Shown here: piece by piece, positions 16,571 through 24,923 of the stretch
Position numbering within the stretch: position 1 is the first letter of the stretch
Layout: each line of letters starts with the position of its first letter
DNA from: CALESS01 sp964405455
GTDB taxonomy: Bacteria > Chloroflexota > Anaerolineae > Anaerolineales > Anaerolineaceae
Length of the DNA stretch: 64,000 bases
Direction of reading: 5' to 3'
NCBI GenBank assembly: GCA_964405455.1
Contig: CAYOOA010000007.1
Coordinates: forward strand, 1-64,000
Made by a program: the position numbers and the translations under genes
The notes under the pieces: generated by a model
What the model was told of the DNA's origin: nothing
Databases searched by the model: none
Seen by the model: the letters and a program-made list of their open reading frames with translations, nothing else

Positions 16571-17731
16571 CTATGGACTTTCTTCCAGCTTTACCTGCAC
16601 CTTCTCGGTCTGATTGCCGCGTGCGACTGTCAATGTGACAATATCACCCGGTTGGTAATTGAACAGAACGTTCAAATAAGGATGGGTTTCGTCCAATGCG
16701 GTCTGATCAAAATGGGTGATGATATCTCCCTCGCGCAGACCGGCTGATTGAGCCGGGCTGTTTCCATACACGGTGAAAATATACATACCCCATTGAACAG
16801 GTAAATTATAGCGGGAAGCGATTTGTGGGTCAATTGATTGGCCCTGAATTCCCAGGTATGGCCGGTTTATTTGTCCCTTGGAGATGAGCTGGGCAGAGAC
16901 TACCCGGGCGGTGCTTGAAGGAATGGCAAAGCCCAGACCTTCGGCGACGGAGCCGCTGTTGGTGGTGCGGATGATCATGGTATTGATGCCGATGACCTGT
17001 CCGGCCAGGTTCACCAAGGGTCCCCCTGAGTTACCGGAGTTAATCGCGGCATCTGTTTGGATCAAACCCTCCATCAGGTATCCATTGCCCGTATCCAGAG
17101 AACGGTTCAGTGCGCTAACAACACCAACAGTCACCGTGTTATTGAATTCTCCCAGTGGAGACCCGATGGCAATCACGGTTTCGCCCGGGTTTAAGGAGTC
17201 GGAGGAACCCAGTTCGGCCACGGCTGGCATGGTCCCTTTGGCTTTCAAGACAGCCAGGTCTGTATAGGCATCTGCCCCGATCAGTGTAGCATCCAACTTT
17301 TCGCCATTGGCCAGCACAATATAGAAGTTTGAACCGCCGTCAATGACATGATTATTGGTCAGGATTTCCCCGTCTGCGCTGAGAATGATGCCGCTGCCGC
17401 TGGATGTTCCGCTTTGAGAAATCCCAAAGGGATTAAAGGTGTTCTGGATGGTTGCCACTACCGTCACCACGGCCGGGCCCACTTTCTCCACGGCGCTGGT
17501 TACAGCGGATTCAACGGCAACTGAATCAACTTTCAGCACCGCCTGGGGAGTGGATTGGCTGGAGGGTTGGGTTTGGCCAACTGCTGATGCTGCAGCCGTG
17601 GGGGTGGCCTGGGCAGCCTGCATGTTTTGCCGCATGTAGGTGAATACCGTCACACCCCCCGCAATTGCCCCGGCTGTTCCTGCAGCAGCGGCCAGCAGCA
17701 CGGTAAGGAGGATATACAGGATGCGTTTCAT
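16571..17731 (-). CDS. HtrA/DegP-type serine protease with PDZ domain
   Basis: Membrane-anchored, extracytoplasmic quality-control protease of family S1C. The 386-residue protein has an N-terminal transmembrane anchor (residues about 5-30), a Ser/Thr/Gln/Pro-rich linker, then the trypsin-like domain with catalytic H128 (LTNNHVID), D158 (TDLAVLKAK) and S235 (GNSGGPLV), and one C-terminal PDZ domain from about residue 285. This one-TM, one-PDZ layout matches DegS or the Gram-positive HtrA type. It is followed 10 bp on by the flippase-like gene and preceded 12 bp by the Ctp protease gene, giving a two-protease envelope operon. Confidence 0.93.
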   Translation of the reverse strand: MKRILYILLTVLLAAAAGTAGAIAGGVTVFTYMRQNMQAAQATPTAAASAVGQTQPSSQSTPQAVLKVDSVAVESAVTSAVEKVGPAVVTVVATIQNTFNPFGISQSGTSSGSGIILSADGEILTNNHVIDGGSNFYIVLANGEKLDATLIGADAYTDLAVLKAKGTMPAVAELGSSDSLNPGETVIAIGSPLGEFNNTVTVGVVSALNRSLDTGNGYLMEGLIQTDAAINSGNSGGPLVNLAGQVIGINTMIIRTTNSGSVAEGLGFAIPSSTARVVSAQLISKGQINRPYLGIQGQSIDPQIASRYNLPVQWGMYIFTVYGNSPAQSAGLREGDIITHFDQTALDETHPYLNVLFNYQPGDIVTLTVARGNQTEKVQVKLEESP

Positions 17732-17743
17732 TTTTCCAGCCTT

Positions 17744-18985
17744 CTATTTTCCCTGGAGGAGCAGGTTCACCGCCTGATCAAGCTGGGGATCTTCACCGGC
17801 TTTGATCTGATCAGCGGTGATTTCCACTTTCAGATCGGGTGTCAAGCCAACGCCATTGATCTGGCGGCTGTTGGGGGTTAGCCAGCGGGCGATGGTAACC
17901 CGAACAGCGCCTTCGTTGTTATCAAGTGCCGTCCATACCTGGACAGAACCCTTGCCGTAGGAGGTCACACCCACCAACTGGGCGCGCCCATAATCCTGCA
18001 AAGCGCCGGCAGTGATTTCAGAAGCGGAGGCGGAACCTTCATTGATCAAAACCACCATCGGAATATCGGTTGCCAGGCCGCGGCCGGAGGTCTTGAATTC
18101 CTGTTTTGTACCGTCCCCATATTCTTCGTACATGGCAATCTTTCCAGCAGGGAGAAATTGGGAAAGAACATCCACCGCGGTGTCGCGGTAGCCACCGCCG
18201 TTGTTGCGCAGATCCAGGATCAAGCCCTTGGGATTTTGATTCATCAGGTCCTTGAGCTGACTCTTCAACTCGCTGGTGGTCTTTTCGCCAAATTGGATGA
18301 TCTGGACATAGGCAATGTTGTTATCCAGCATTTTGCTTTCCACCGAAGGAACCGTGACTTTTGCACGCGTGATGGTGACATCAAATGGAGCATCCACTCC
18401 TTCGCGCTTGATCGTCAGGGTCACGTTTGTGCCGGCCGGGCCAAGCACTTTCTGGTGGGCAATTTCACTGGCCACACCGGTCATATCTTCACCATCAATG
18501 GCAATCACCTGATCGCCGGATTTCAAGCCGGCCTTTTCTGCCGGAGTGTTGGGTATGGGGCTGATGATGGTCAGGTAATCACCGGTCAAATCCACCCAGG
18601 CCCCAATGCCTTCATACTCACCTGCCAGAGAAGTCTCTGCCTGTTTATACTGGACGGGATCCATGTAGGAGGAGTGCTTGTCACCAAGTGCGTCCATCAT
18701 CCCGCGGATGGCGCCGCGCATCAGGGCGGTATCATCCACCGGTTGATCGACATACTGATCATGCACGATTTGCCAGGCCTGCCAGAATGGTTTGAAGAGT
18801 TGATCGGTGGTTTGGGTGGCGGTGGGGCTGACAGGTTGAGTTGTTGCAGAAATGGATGGGGCAGCTGTCTGATTAAACGCCTTCGGGAGAACCCAGCCAA
18901 CCAATACGCCGCCGGAGAACGCACCGCCCAGCAAAATGAGCGCGACCAATGTAACGAGCAGGATTTTCTTACCACTTGTATTCAT
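17744..18985 (-). CDS. C-terminal processing peptidase (Ctp, family S41A)
   Basis: Extracytoplasmic serine protease that trims or degrades proteins from their C-termini. The 413-residue protein has an N-terminal anchor (residues about 7-32), a PDZ domain (about 115-195) with GIGAWVDL and AGLKSGDQVIAIDG, and the S41 core with ILDLRNNGGG. The catalytic Ser lies in the EGSASASEI block (318-322) and the Lys is K345 in TSYGKGSV. GGAGGG precedes the ATG at 18985. First gene of the apparent Ctp-HtrA-flippase operon. Confidence 0.93.
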   Translation of the reverse strand: MNTSGKKILLVTLVALILLGGAFSGGVLVGWVLPKAFNQTAAPSISATTQPVSPTATQTTDQLFKPFWQAWQIVHDQYVDQPVDDTALMRGAIRGMMDALGDKHSSYMDPVQYKQAETSLAGEYEGIGAWVDLTGDYLTIISPIPNTPAEKAGLKSGDQVIAIDGEDMTGVASEIAHQKVLGPAGTNVTLTIKREGVDAPFDVTITRAKVTVPSVESKMLDNNIAYVQIIQFGEKTTSELKSQLKDLMNQNPKGLILDLRNNGGGYRDTAVDVLSQFLPAGKIAMYEEYGDGTKQEFKTSGRGLATDIPMVVLINEGSASASEITAGALQDYGRAQLVGVTSYGKGSVQVWTALDNNEGAVRVTIARWLTPNSRQINGVGLTPDLKVEITADQIKAGEDPQLDQAVNLLLQGK

Positions 18986-19087
18986 TCAAAACCCTCCAAC
19001 AGGATTTACACCTGGATAGTTTGAGATACGGTAGCATACCAAAAATACTATATCAACCTTAATTCCTGATGAAACGTTTATGTTTGT

Positions 19088-19342
19088 TCACTCCGCCGGG
19101 GGAGGTGGAGGAGGGGGATTTTTCCGAAACTGCTCCGTGGAACGATGGAGCCGCTCCCATTCGGCATCTTCGCGTGCCCAGGGTTGGCGGAGCGTGTTGA
19201 TCAGTTCCTGGCCGTCCATCCCATCTGAGGGCGGCTTCTGGTTTTTTCGCCGCCAGGCGGTAAACAGGCTGAGGTAAAGCCCCAGCACCATCAAGAGGAT
19301 GCTACCCAGGCATATCCAACCCATAAGTGGAATATCCTTCAT
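19088..19342 (-). CDS. Small single-pass membrane protein, unknown function
   Basis: An 84-residue protein with one strong transmembrane helix (residues about 7-29), a basic patch WRRKNQK just after it, a charged cytosolic segment and a C-terminal run of seven prolines. I do not recognise a family. It overlaps the stop of the upstream HAD gene by 4 bp (ATGA), which supports translation. The proline tail could be a docking site, but that is a guess. Confidence 0.55.
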   Translation of the reverse strand: MKDIPLMGWICLGSILLMVLGLYLSLFTAWRRKNQKPPSDGMDGQELINTLRQPWAREDAEWERLHRSTEQFRKNPPPPPPPAE

Positions 19343-19986
19343 GCGGATGCACCCTCCAACGCTGGTAAGACAGACGGTAGATCATGAATGGTTTCGATCT
19401 GTTCATGGGCGTCCAGGTGGGGTTGATTCCCAACCTGGATGGTGAACATGCCCATTTGACGGGCAGTGGTAAGATTGCGCGGCGAATCATCCACCAGGAT
19501 GCATTCTCCAGGTGAAAGGGCGCCAGATTTTTCGACAGCTAATGTGAATGCTTCCGGCATGGGTTTGCAATATGGTGAAATATCCAGGATGTCGATGATG
19601 CCGGTGATCGTGGTTTCAATCCGTAATCTACGCATCACTCTCAGGGCGTGCTGGCGGCTGGCGTTTGTAAAGATCCATTTTGGGATCGCAAACCCTGCCA
19701 ATTGCTGCTGAAGACGGGGATCTGGAGAAACCAGGTCTTCAATGGGAACCTGGTGTACAAAATCCAGGTATTCAATTGGATCAATGTTGTATTCCAATTG
19801 CAGTCCCCGCAGGGTGGTGCCGTATTTATGAAACAGGCTTTCGCGCAAAGTTGATACTTGTGTTACAGGGAAGCCTAATTTTTCCTGGATAAACAGGTTA
19901 ATCCGAACCCCGATCAAATCCCATATACCGGTGGATGGGGGATAAACAGTGTCGTCCAAGTCTAATAATAATGTGGTGTAAGCCAT
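19339..19986 (-). CDS. HAD-family pyrimidine 5'-nucleotidase-like phosphatase
   Basis: A 215-residue HAD hydrolase. The nucleophile motif is LLDLDDTVYP (acceptor Asp10 and acid Asp12), motif II is WIFTNAS, and motifs III/IV are KPMPEAF and LVDDSPRNL. The DDTVYP start and the TNAS motif match the Sdt1/YjjG-like pyrimidine 5'-nucleotidase group that dephosphorylates UMP or CMP. Broad HAD specificity makes the substrate uncertain. It is divergent from mutL across a 247-bp gap and is translationally coupled to the small membrane protein. Confidence 0.8.
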   Translation of the reverse strand: MAYTTLLLDLDDTVYPPSTGIWDLIGVRINLFIQEKLGFPVTQVSTLRESLFHKYGTTLRGLQLEYNIDPIEYLDFVHQVPIEDLVSPDPRLQQQLAGFAIPKWIFTNASRQHALRVMRRLRIETTITGIIDILDISPYCKPMPEAFTLAVEKSGALSPGECILVDDSPRNLTTARQMGMFTIQVGNQPHLDAHEQIETIHDLPSVLPALEGASA

Positions 19987-20077
19987 GCCTACAGTATAAC
20001 GGATGGATGGAATCTATGTAAATGGCGTAGATGCCTGGGCAGGTTCTCGGGTTCGAAAGATACATAAAGTTGTGCAG

Positions 20078-20100
20078 GGTCACATTCCGAAAGTGTGACC
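20078..20100. repeat. Inverted repeat in the HAD-mutL intergenic region
   Basis: Arms GGTCACA (20078-20084) and TGTGACC (20094-20100) are perfect inverted repeats around a 9-nt centre TTCCGAAAG, itself partly self-complementary. No T-run follows, so a protein-binding operator for the divergent genes is as likely as an RNA hairpin. The rest of the 19987-20233 gap holds only the mutL promoter. Confidence 0.5.
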
Positions 20101-20233
20101 TGCGTGGGATGATCAAAATCGATTTTTGGTTTATATTGCTTACGTGTAAAAAGCAGAATCTATTTCTAATTTACTGCCAGGGATGAATCAATTTTCCATG
20201 CTCCATCTTGGGTATAATTCATTATAGAAAACC

Positions 20234-21970
20234 ATGGCTATTCATATTCTACCTGATGAAGTTGCTTCACAAATCGCCGCTGGCGAGGTGGTTGAACGCC
20301 CTGCCTCGGTTGTCAAGGAGTTGATGGAAAATGCCCTGGATGCCGGGGCTAGTTTGATAACCATCCGCATCGAACGGGCCGGTCAGGGATTAATCGAAGT
20401 ATCCGATGACGGCTGCGGCATCCCTCCAGAGGAAATGCTGCTGGCGGTTGGCCGGCATGCCACCAGCAAGTTGGCCAGCGCAGAAGATCTATTTCATATC
20501 AAAACACTTGGCTTTCGGGGAGAGGCGCTGGCATCGATCGGATCCGTCTCCCGCTTCACCCTGGTTTCGAGGCCGCAAGGTTCAGCTGGAGGGGCGGCTC
20601 TTACGGTGGACGGCGGACGCAGCGGAGCAGTGGAAACGCGCGGTGCCCCGGTGGGTACTTTGGTCCGGGTGGAGGATCTGTTTTTCAACGTTCCAGCCCG
20701 GCTGAAATTCCTAAAACAGGATGCCACCGAACGCCAGCAAATTGACGGATTGGTGACGCGCTACGCCCTGGCTTATCCGCATGTCCGCTTTCATCTGTTT
20801 CAGGATGGAAAAGCCGTCCTGCAAACCAGTGGGAGCGGCAACCGGCGCGAAACCCTGGCCCACCTGTACGGAGTGGACACGGCCCGACAGATGTTGGAGG
20901 TTTTGTTGGAGGAGGATGATTTCCGCCTGACCGGTTTTACCAGTCCGGTGGCGCTCACCCGTTCCAACCGGCGTGAGATCACTTTCTTCGTTAATGGGCG
21001 CTGGGTGCAGGATGCTGCCTTGAACAGTGCCTTGATCCAGGCTTACCATACCTACCTGATGGTGGGACGTTTCCCGCTGGCGGCCTTGTTTATCCAGGTT
21101 CCACCCGAGGATGTGGATGTCAACTTTCATCCAGCCAAGGCGGAGGTGCGCTTCCGCCGGCCGGATGCCATCTTCAGCGCAGTTCAGCGCGGCGTGCGGC
21201 GGGCTTTGCTGGCCTATTCTCCGGTTCCCAGCCTGGGCGGCCCAACCTGGCAAACCCCCATGTCCCAAAACCAACCTGACCTGGCCTGGGAGATGGCCGG
21301 TGATTTGAAGAAAGCCCCTTCCGGCCAGCCTTCCCTGCCGGATCTTCATGCTCCTTCCCTGGATGACGAGGAAATGCCATCCGGTCAGCTGCCCTTACTG
21401 CGGTTAATTGGCCAGGTCGGTCTGACCTACCTGGTCGCTGAAGGGCCGGACGGTTTGTACTTGATTGACCAACACGCTGCCCACGAACGGGTGCTGTTTG
21501 AGAAACTGATGAAACGTACTTCTGCAACGGTGGCTGCCCAATCTCTCCTCGAACCAGTTGTAGTGCAACTCCAGCCTGCTGCAGCAAGAATTATTGAGAA
21601 AGAATTACCCACCCTGGCCCGATATGGCTTCAATGTGGAATTATTCGGTCCCAACACCTTCCGCATTTCCAGCCTGCCGGCGCTGCTTCACCGCATGGAT
21701 CCAGCGGCTGCCTTGCGGGTGATCGTTGAAGATTTTGAAGAAGATGAAACCCCCTTAAAACAGGAAGTCGAGGCGCGGTTGGTGGCGCGAATTTGTAAAC
21801 GGGCAGCTGTGAAGGCAGGCTATAATATGAGTGTGGAAGAACAACGGGCACTCGTTTCTGACCTGGAGAGATGTCAATCGCCGCGCACATGCCCGCACGG
21901 AAGACCTACCATGATCCACTTATCTGTTGATTTGTTGGAACGCCAGTTTGGCCGGCAGGGTAGCCGGTAG
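20234..21970 (+). CDS. mutL: DNA mismatch repair endonuclease MutL
   Basis: Couples mismatch recognition by MutS to strand incision. The 578-residue protein has the GHKL ATPase domain with KELMENALDAG, DDGCGI, GRHATSK and GFRGEALASI, a variable linker around residues 330-380, and a C-terminal domain with D412QHAAHERVLFE423, which is an exact DQHA(x)2E(x)4E endonuclease metal motif, plus CPHGRP (C553). It therefore nicks DNA itself, as expected for organisms without MutH. The short 5' leader (TATAAT at 20213-20218, ATG at 20234) lacks a Shine-Dalgarno. mutS is not in the window. Confidence 0.97.
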   Translation: MAIHILPDEVASQIAAGEVVERPASVVKELMENALDAGASLITIRIERAGQGLIEVSDDGCGIPPEEMLLAVGRHATSKLASAEDLFHIKTLGFRGEALASIGSVSRFTLVSRPQGSAGGAALTVDGGRSGAVETRGAPVGTLVRVEDLFFNVPARLKFLKQDATERQQIDGLVTRYALAYPHVRFHLFQDGKAVLQTSGSGNRRETLAHLYGVDTARQMLEVLLEEDDFRLTGFTSPVALTRSNRREITFFVNGRWVQDAALNSALIQAYHTYLMVGRFPLAALFIQVPPEDVDVNFHPAKAEVRFRRPDAIFSAVQRGVRRALLAYSPVPSLGGPTWQTPMSQNQPDLAWEMAGDLKKAPSGQPSLPDLHAPSLDDEEMPSGQLPLLRLIGQVGLTYLVAEGPDGLYLIDQHAAHERVLFEKLMKRTSATVAAQSLLEPVVVQLQPAAARIIEKELPTLARYGFNVELFGPNTFRISSLPALLHRMDPAAALRVIVEDFEEDETPLKQEVEARLVARICKRAAVKAGYNMSVEEQRALVSDLERCQSPRTCPHGRPTMIHLSVDLLERQFGRQGSR

Positions 21971-21997
21971 GATTATTCATAAGTTAAGGAGTATCAG

Positions 21998-22864
21998 ATG
22001 ATCATTGTTACAGATCGGGCGGCAGATTTGACTCCCGGACAGATGCAGGGCCTGGATATCCATTTCAGTCCATTGCGGATTGTGCTGGATAATAAAACCT
22101 ACATCAGCGGGGTGGACTTGCAACCGGAGGAATTCTATCAATTACTGGAAAACACAGAGAGCATGCCAACCACTTCGCTGCCTTCGCCGGGTGAATTTGC
22201 TGAACTTTACCGGACCCTGGCAAAGCGTGATCCGGAAATCCTCTCCATTCACGTTTCTTCCGGGTTGAGCGGCACCTACCAGGCTGCCAAAGCAGGGGCT
22301 GAACTGGTCCCACAGGCCCATGTGACAGTCTGGGATTCCATGACCCTTTCCTGTCCGCTCGGTTGGCAGGTGGAAGCGGCTGCCCAGGCAGTAAAACAAG
22401 GCTGGCCTTTGGATCGTATTCTGGCTTTGCTCGATAAATGCCGGACCCAGGTGGACGGGATGTTCACCTTGACGAATTTAAAATACCTGATCCACGGGGG
22501 ACGGATCAGCCATATTGCCGGTCTGGTTGCTTCATTACTATCTATTAAACCTATCATTATGGTGGATAAGGTGAGCGGAAAATACGCCCAGCACGGCCAG
22601 GAAGTTACTATCAAGCGCGCTCTCAATAAATTGGTGGATATTGTTTCACATTTGCATATCCCTGGCAGTCCCATTCGCATCCAATTGCTGAGGAGCATGG
22701 GAGATGAAGGGATCCAATATCTACATGAAAAACTGGACGGCCTTTTCCAATGCAATTGGCTGGAACCGGCCACGGTCGCCCCGGTACTGGGAGCCCATAC
22801 TGGCGCAGGGATGAGCGGCCTTTGCGTTGGGCCTGCTGATTTGTTCAAGGACCTGGGAATCTAG
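21998..22864 (+). CDS. DegV family fatty-acid-binding protein
   Basis: A 288-residue cytosolic protein of the DegV family, whose members bind a single fatty acid; FakB proteins of this family present it to the kinase FakA. Visible family blocks include the N-terminal ITxDxxxDL-like VTDRAADLTP, TSLPSPGEF, SIHVSSGLSGTYQAA, DSMTLSCPLGW and NLKYLIHGGRIS. AGGAG lies 7 nt before the ATG. No FakA-like gene is nearby, so the partner, if any, is elsewhere. It sits 27 bp after mutL. Confidence 0.9.
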   Translation: MIIVTDRAADLTPGQMQGLDIHFSPLRIVLDNKTYISGVDLQPEEFYQLLENTESMPTTSLPSPGEFAELYRTLAKRDPEILSIHVSSGLSGTYQAAKAGAELVPQAHVTVWDSMTLSCPLGWQVEAAAQAVKQGWPLDRILALLDKCRTQVDGMFTLTNLKYLIHGGRISHIAGLVASLLSIKPIIMVDKVSGKYAQHGQEVTIKRALNKLVDIVSHLHIPGSPIRIQLLRSMGDEGIQYLHEKLDGLFQCNWLEPATVAPVLGAHTGAGMSGLCVGPADLFKDLGI

Positions 22865-22880
22865 AATCCCTGAAAAAATT

Positions 22881-22902
22881 AAGCGCCGGGAAACCGGCGC
22901 TT
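22881..22902. terminator. Bidirectional terminator between degV and the sirtuin gene
   Basis: A 9-bp perfect stem AAGCGCCGG / CCGGCGCTT with a GAAA loop lies between the convergent genes; A-rich sequence on the left and TTATTAATTT on the right give each strand a short U-rich tail. Confidence 0.8.
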
Positions 22903-22908
22903 ATTAAT

Positions 22909-23685
22909 TTATCGGGAAGGATTCTTGATCTGCTCTACGATCAGGGGAAGAGCTTCCGCCACGCTGAGAGGCAGGGCCACTGCTGCCCGCTCATCCAGGA
23001 ATGTTGACGTGAGATTTATGATGATGATCTTCGCGCCAGCCTGCTGCGCATCCAGTGGAATATAGGCAGCCGGGGTAACCGTCAGAGATGAGCCAACAAT
23101 CAGCATGACATCGGCTCGTCGAGCATGATCCTCTGCCTGGTGCCAGGCCGAGGCAGGCAGGCTTTCTTCAAACAGGACGATATCCGGCTTGAGCGGAGCA
23201 GCACAGAAAGGGCAGGCCGGGATGGAATTGCCCTGGATGAAGCCCGGGATGACCTGGTTATCTTCCGAAGTGCGTTGACAGGCCGGGCAACTGAAGGTGC
23301 GCAGTGAACCATGCAATTCGATCACGTTCCGGGACCCGGCGAGGTGGTGAAGGTTATCAATATTCTGTGTGATGATTGCTTTTAGGATACCCAACTCTTC
23401 AAGCTCCGCCAGGGCGAGGTGGGCCGGGTTCGGTTGGGCAGAATAGCATTGCCGGGCCAGCGGGCGCAGCCAGTTGTAGAACCGGCCGGGGGTATGCAAA
23501 AAACTGGTCAGAGATGCCACCTGCATCGGGTCATCCTTTTCCCACAGGCCGGTTCCGGCAGACCGAAAATCAGGAATTCCTGATTCCGTGGATATCCCGG
23601 CACCAGTGAAGGCGACAGCATGCCGGGCTGCCTTGAGCAGCCCGGCGGCATTCTGAATGGCAGTGAAAAATTGACCAGGTATCAT
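22909..23685 (-). CDS. Sirtuin, NAD-dependent protein deacylase
   Basis: Removes acetyl or longer acyl groups from protein lysines using NAD. The 258-residue protein has the NAD-binding FTGAGIS (26-32), IPDFRS, TQNID (107-111), the catalytic H125 in ELHG, and a structural zinc site C133-x2-C136...C158-x2-C161. Residues that distinguish desuccinylases (Ala-Tyr-Arg set) are not clearly present, so deacetylase activity is the default call. Its ATG overlaps the stop of the upstream REC-ParA gene, so the two are translated together, which is an unusual pairing. Confidence 0.93.
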   Translation of the reverse strand: MIPGQFFTAIQNAAGLLKAARHAVAFTGAGISTESGIPDFRSAGTGLWEKDDPMQVASLTSFLHTPGRFYNWLRPLARQCYSAQPNPAHLALAELEELGILKAIITQNIDNLHHLAGSRNVIELHGSLRTFSCPACQRTSEDNQVIPGFIQGNSIPACPFCAAPLKPDIVLFEESLPASAWHQAEDHARRADVMLIVGSSLTVTPAAYIPLDAQQAGAKIIIINLTSTFLDERAAVALPLSVAEALPLIVEQIKNPSR

Positions 23686-24833
23686 GTATGATGGATCCGT
23701 TTTGCGAGACCCTCAGCCAGATGGTTGAATTGCTGAGATATCAATCCATCTGGTTGCACCTGACAAATAGGAAGCGAGCGTTTGGCAGCATTGAATGAAA
23801 GTTCGGGGGCCGGAGGGATGGCTTGAGTCACAGGCAGTCCAAGTTGATCCTGTACCTGGGCAATGGTCAATTGCACATCCGCCCGTATTCGATTGACAAG
23901 AACCAGATTGAGCAGTTTTCCCCGACCAAAACCAATCAATTTTAGCTCGTCTATAAATTTTTGGGTTGCTGCAATTGCAGTTGGAAATGGCTCTGTTAAG
24001 ATAATTGCTTCTTCACATAAACCAAGGATTTGTTCGTAATTGGGGAAGATGATGCTGCCAATATCCAGGATAACCAGGGATGCCATCAAGCTCATGGCGT
24101 GAACTATGGCTTGCATTTGTTGTGTGGCGCTGCCAAGATTAATTTCTGGGATTTGGTTCGATGCCAGTAGCAAACGCGGTCCAAAACTGGTTCGGGTTAA
24201 TTCAGCTTCCACGGTTTGAGTGGTAATTTCCGGAGGAATCATACGAAGCAGGTGGCTCAGGCCAACAGATTCAGAAAATCCCAGTTCTATTCCCCAAGTA
24301 CCGTGCCCGGGACGTAATTCTGCAGCAATTACATCTCGTTTTTCTTTTTGAAAATAACTGATGGCAAGGTTGAGAGCAATAGTTGAGGATCCCATCCCTC
24401 CACGGGGCGCCAAGACAGCCAGGGTGTACCCGCGTTCTTCAGGAATCGTTTTTCCTCTTGCCCGGCTGCGTGCCAGCAAGGATTTGACATGCGCCACCAA
24501 CTCTGCCGGATGAATGGGTTTGGTTACATAATCATCCACCCCGGCATCATAACCAGTGACTTTATCCTCCACCTGGCCCTTAGCGGTGAACATCAGGATC
24601 GGAATGGCCAGAGTATCAGGTTGGTTGCGGATTTGGCGGGTTACTTCAAAACCGTCCAAATCCGGCATCATTACATCCAGGACGATCAAGTCGGGATGTG
24701 TCTCACGCGCTGCTTGGATCCCCTGGACGCCGTTACTGGCTGCCTGGATTTCATAGCCCTGCTTCTGGAGCATGATTCCCACCAGGCGCAAGGTTTCGAC
24801 ATCATCATCAATGATCAGGATTTTTTCTGGCAT
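23682..24833 (-). CDS. Response-regulator receiver fused to a degenerate CpaE/MinD-like ATPase
   Basis: A 383-residue protein. Residues 1-122 form a receiver domain with acidic pocket DDD (10-12), phospho-acceptor D53 (VLDVMMPDLDG) and K105 (TKP). Residues about 135-380 form a ParA/MinD-type domain like CpaE of pilus assembly systems. Its P-loop reads PRGGMGSST (143-151), where the usual KGGxGK(S/T) has lost both lysines (R144 and S149), so ATP hydrolysis is doubtful. No tad/cpa pilus genes are adjacent. It may work as a phosphorylation-controlled localisation factor. GAGG lies 6 nt before the start. Confidence 0.85.
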   Translation of the reverse strand: MPEKILIIDDDVETLRLVGIMLQKQGYEIQAASNGVQGIQAARETHPDLIVLDVMMPDLDGFEVTRQIRNQPDTLAIPILMFTAKGQVEDKVTGYDAGVDDYVTKPIHPAELVAHVKSLLARSRARGKTIPEERGYTLAVLAPRGGMGSSTIALNLAISYFQKEKRDVIAAELRPGHGTWGIELGFSESVGLSHLLRMIPPEITTQTVEAELTRTSFGPRLLLASNQIPEINLGSATQQMQAIVHAMSLMASLVILDIGSIIFPNYEQILGLCEEAIILTEPFPTAIAATQKFIDELKLIGFGRGKLLNLVLVNRIRADVQLTIAQVQDQLGLPVTQAIPPAPELSFNAAKRSLPICQVQPDGLISQQFNHLAEGLAKRIHHT

Positions 24834-24886
24834 GGTGCCCTCGTTTAGCGACTATTATGAGCAGAGTGTAGCAAAAATTACCGGGC

Positions 24887-24923
24887 TTGGCAAGCAGAGC
24901 AGCCCTAATGCTATAATTATCGC
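24887..24923 (+). promoter_or_regulatory. tilS promoter, predicted leaderless
   Basis: TATAAT at 24912-24917 is 6 nt before the tilS ATG (24924), so the first transcribed base should be the A of the start codon. A TTGGCA at 24887-24892 is a possible -35 with a long 19-bp spacer. Confidence 0.6.
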
